From the NCBI GenBank assembly GCA_046292345.1, contig JBKBRC010000080.1, forward strand, positions 1 to 6,582: a stretch of 6,582 bases of DNA. The letters run 5' to 3'. Shown here piece after piece: positions 5,179-6,582 of the stretch; within the stretch, counting starts at the first letter, position 1, and each line of letters begins with the position of its first letter. The position numbers and the translations under genes were made by a program. The notes below the pieces were generated by a model. The model made no database searches, had not been told where the DNA came from, and was given only the letters and a program-made list of their open reading frames with translations. The stretch comes from JBKBRC01 sp046292345 (GTDB taxonomy: Bacteria > Bacteroidota > Rhodothermia > Rhodothermales > Rubricoccaceae).

Positions 5179-6288
5179 TCAGTTGGTGTTCCCGGTCCCG
5201 GTCTCCTGGAGCAGGAACGCGCGGATGAACGGCTCCAGCCCCCCGTTCATTACGGCTTCCACGTCGGTCAGCTTCAGATCGGTCCGGTGATCGTTGACCA
5301 TCGTGTAGGGCTGGAAGACGTAGGAGCGGATCTGGCTCCCCCACTCGATTTTCTTCTTCGTGCCCTCGACGGCGTTTTTCTCGGCCTCCTGGAGCTCGAG
5401 CTCGAGCGCGTGGATGCGGCTCTTGATCAGCTGCAGCGCGCGCTCGCGGTTCTGGAGCTGGCTGCGCTCCTCGGTGCTCTCAGCCACCACGCGCGCCTCC
5501 TCGCCGTTGGAGAGCCTGCCCGTCCAGATGTAGCGCGCGCCCGTCTCGACCTTGTTCACGTTCTGGCCGCCCTTGCCGCCCGAGCGGAACGTCTGCAGCT
5601 CGAGGTCGGCCGGGTTGAGGTTGATCTCGATCGTCTCGTCGATCTCGGGATAGACGAACACGCTCGAGAACGAGGTGTGCCGCCGCCCCGAGGCGTCGAA
5701 CGGGGAGATGCGCACCAGGCGGTGCACGCCGCTCTCAGCCTTGAGGTAGCCGTAGGCGAAGGGGCCCTCCACGCGCAGCGTGGCGCTCTTGATGCCGGCC
5801 GCCTCACCCGGCTGGTACTCGATCAGCGTCGGCGAGAAGCCGTTCTGCTCGGCGTAGCGGGTGTACATGCGCAGCAGCATCTCGGACCAGTCCTGGCTCT
5901 CGGTGCCGCCGGCGCCCGAGTTGATCGTGAGGATGGCCGGGCGGTTGTCGTTGGGGCCGGCGAGCATGCCGCGCAGTTCGAGCGCCTCGATCTCCCGCTC
6001 GAGCGCCTCGCGTTCGCGCGCGATCTCGTCGCCCAGGTCTGCGTCGTCTTCCTCCTCCTGCAGCTCGACGAGCGTGAGCAGGTCGTCGCGGCGACGCTCG
6101 AGCGCAGCGTAGGCGTCGACCCAGAGCTTCTCGGCAGCTACTTGCTGCTCGACCTCGCGCGCGCGGGCGGCGTCGTCCCAGAAGCCGGGCTCAAGGCGGC
6201 GCGACTCGAGCTCGGCCAGGCGCAGGCGGCGGGCGTCGAGGTTGAGGTAGCGTCCGAGCGACTCGACGCGCGCGATCAGTTCATCCAT
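5179..6288 (-). CDS. prfB: Peptide chain release factor 2 (RF2), uninterrupted frame
   Basis: RF2 reads UGA and UAA stop codons in the ribosomal A site and triggers peptidyl-tRNA hydrolysis. From the ATG at 6288 the product is 369 residues, normal for RF2. The coiled N-terminal domain spans about 1-110. The stop-recognition tripeptide SPF is at 195-197, in RISPFDASGRRHTSFSSVFVYPE, which marks RF2 and not RF1 (PxT). The catalytic GGQ is at 240-242 in SGGKGGQNVNKVETG. A basic C-terminal domain includes EWGSQIRSYV (315-324). The frame can be extended upstream to a GTG at 6411, but the extra 41 residues are Ala/Pro/Arg low complexity, contain an 18-bp duplication and overlap a good promoter box, so the ATG is preferred. 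The usual +1 frameshift site (CUU-UGA-C after the R-x-Y-L motif) is absent: the frame reads Tyr-Leu-Asn-Leu-Asp without a stop. Confidence 0.97.
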   Translation of the reverse strand: MDELIARVESLGRYLNLDARRLRLAELESRRLEPGFWDDAARAREVEQQVAAEKLWVDAYAALERRRDDLLTLVELQEEEDDADLGDEIAREREALEREIEALELRGMLAGPNDNRPAILTINSGAGGTESQDWSEMLLRMYTRYAEQNGFSPTLIEYQPGEAAGIKSATLRVEGPFAYGYLKAESGVHRLVRISPFDASGRRHTSFSSVFVYPEIDETIEINLNPADLELQTFRSGGKGGQNVNKVETGARYIWTGRLSNGEEARVVAESTEERSQLQNRERALQLIKSRIHALELELQEAEKNAVEGTKKKIEWGSQIRSYVFQPYTMVNDHRTDLKLTDVEAVMNGGLEPFIRAFLLQETGTGNTN

Positions 6289-6312
6289 GGAGGGCGTGTG
6301 CAGTTCGACCGG

Positions 6313-6320
6313 CAAAGGTA
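6313..6320 (-). promoter_or_regulatory. prfB promoter -7 box
   Basis: The minus strand reads TACCTTTG, an exact match to the Bacteroidota consensus TAnnTTTG, in otherwise very GC-rich sequence where such a match is rare by chance. It ends 24 nt before the preferred prfB ATG, giving a leader of about 18 nt. No clear TTG is found at -33. It would fall inside the coding region if the GTG at 6411 were the real start, so it supports the ATG at 6288. Confidence 0.55.
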
Positions 6321-6370
6321 CGGGCGGCGCCGGGGCGCGGGCCGGCGCTGCGGAAGGTTCAAACTCGGGG

Positions 6371-6406
6371 GCAGGCCGTGCGGCCCGGGCAGGCCGTGCG
6401 GCCCGG
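6371..6406. repeat. Exact 18-bp tandem duplication upstream of prfB
   Basis: The plus-strand unit gcaggccgtgcggcccgg occurs twice without mismatch at 6371-6388 and 6389-6406. It lies in the gap between the upstream gene and prfB, about 50 nt upstream of the candidate -7 box. It is probably a slippage duplication. Confidence 0.88.
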
Positions 6407-6414
6407 CGCACACG

Positions 6415-6582
6415 TCAGCGCGGGGCGCCGAACGGCGCCTGCTGGGTGCGCGCGCGGATGCGGCGCGCAGCCTCGCGCGCGGCCTCGCGCGCCTCAGGGT
6501 CGGTCTCAGCGCGGACGCGCGCGTCGAGCGCGCCCAGGTCCTCGGCCGTGCCGATGCGCCCGAGCGCCTCGGCGGCGGCACG
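6415..6582 (-). CDS. C-terminal end of a HEAT-like helical-repeat protein (partial)
   Basis: Only the last 55 codons are visible, entering from the window edge and ending at a TGA (complement of 6415-6417). The peptide contains AAAEALGRIGTAEDLGAL followed by D-P-E-A-R-E-A-A-R-E-A-A-R-R-I and a short polar tail ending FGAPR. The A-x-x-A-L-G-x-I-G-...-D-P-x-x-R-x-A-A-x-x-A pattern is typical of HEAT/PBS-lyase-type alpha repeats. In relatives such repeats often end larger proteins (for example peptidases or scaffold proteins), but the main domain is outside the window and no specific function can be given. The 126-nt gap to prfB has its own promoter, so the two genes are probably separate units. 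Confidence 0.7.
   Translation of the reverse strand, partial: RAAAEALGRIGTAEDLGALDARVRAETDPEAREAAREAARRIRARTQQAPFGAPR

Noticed and set aside
3264..5228. Long plus-strand open frame (654 codons) opposite nadB and the lipoprotein
   Set aside because: It crosses the nadB promoter and two gene boundaries antisense, shows no recognisable domain, and has the composition of a shadow frame.
6289..6411. GTG at 6411 as the start of prfB (41 extra residues)
   Set aside because: The extension is low complexity, contains an exact 18-bp duplication and overlaps a TAnnTTTG box; the RF2 family begins near the ATG at 6288.

Overview
The window is a GC-rich (roughly 70% by eye) stretch of ordinary bacterial chromosome. 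Every supportable gene lies on the minus strand, so the transcription order is from high to low coordinates: a partial HEAT-like protein C-terminus, prfB, a small lipoprotein, nadB, rimP, nusA and the 5' part of infB. Long plus-strand reading frames opposite these genes are shadows of GC-rich coding.

The likely source is a high-GC member of the Bacteroidota/Rhodothermota side of the tree (Rhodothermia such as Rubricoccaceae or Salinibacter relatives). This rests on the style of the NusA, RF2 and IF-2 N-terminus sequences, on TAnnTTTG-like -7 promoter boxes upstream of prfB (exact), nadB and possibly infB (one mismatch each), and on the absence of Shine-Dalgarno sequences at all six visible starts. 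The assignment is an inference made without a database search.

Region by region: 6415-6582 is the last 55 codons of an Ala/Arg/Glu-rich helical-repeat protein. 6289-6414 is an intergenic region with an 18-bp duplication and a good prfB promoter. 5179-6288 is prfB (RF2), which lacks the programmed frameshift. 4725-5141 is a 138-residue lipoprotein 37 nt downstream of prfB and probably co-transcribed with it. 4599-4724 holds small hairpins and a nadB promoter. 2865-4598 is nadB (L-aspartate oxidase). 2597-2864 is an unusually structured gap with four compact hairpins, a clear intrinsic terminator and a 14-bp tandem repeat. 1-2596 is the conserved rimP-nusA-infB cluster for ribosome maturation, transcription elongation/antitermination and translation initiation.

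The functional theme is core information processing, plus the first step of de novo NAD synthesis. No mobile element, CRISPR array, defence system, tRNA or rRNA is visible. The unusual content is between and at the ends of genes: five short tandem-repeat arrays (units 14, 15, 18, 18 and 19 bp). One contains the nusA stop codon and another sits between the nadB terminator and rimP. I do not see a new multi-gene system here.
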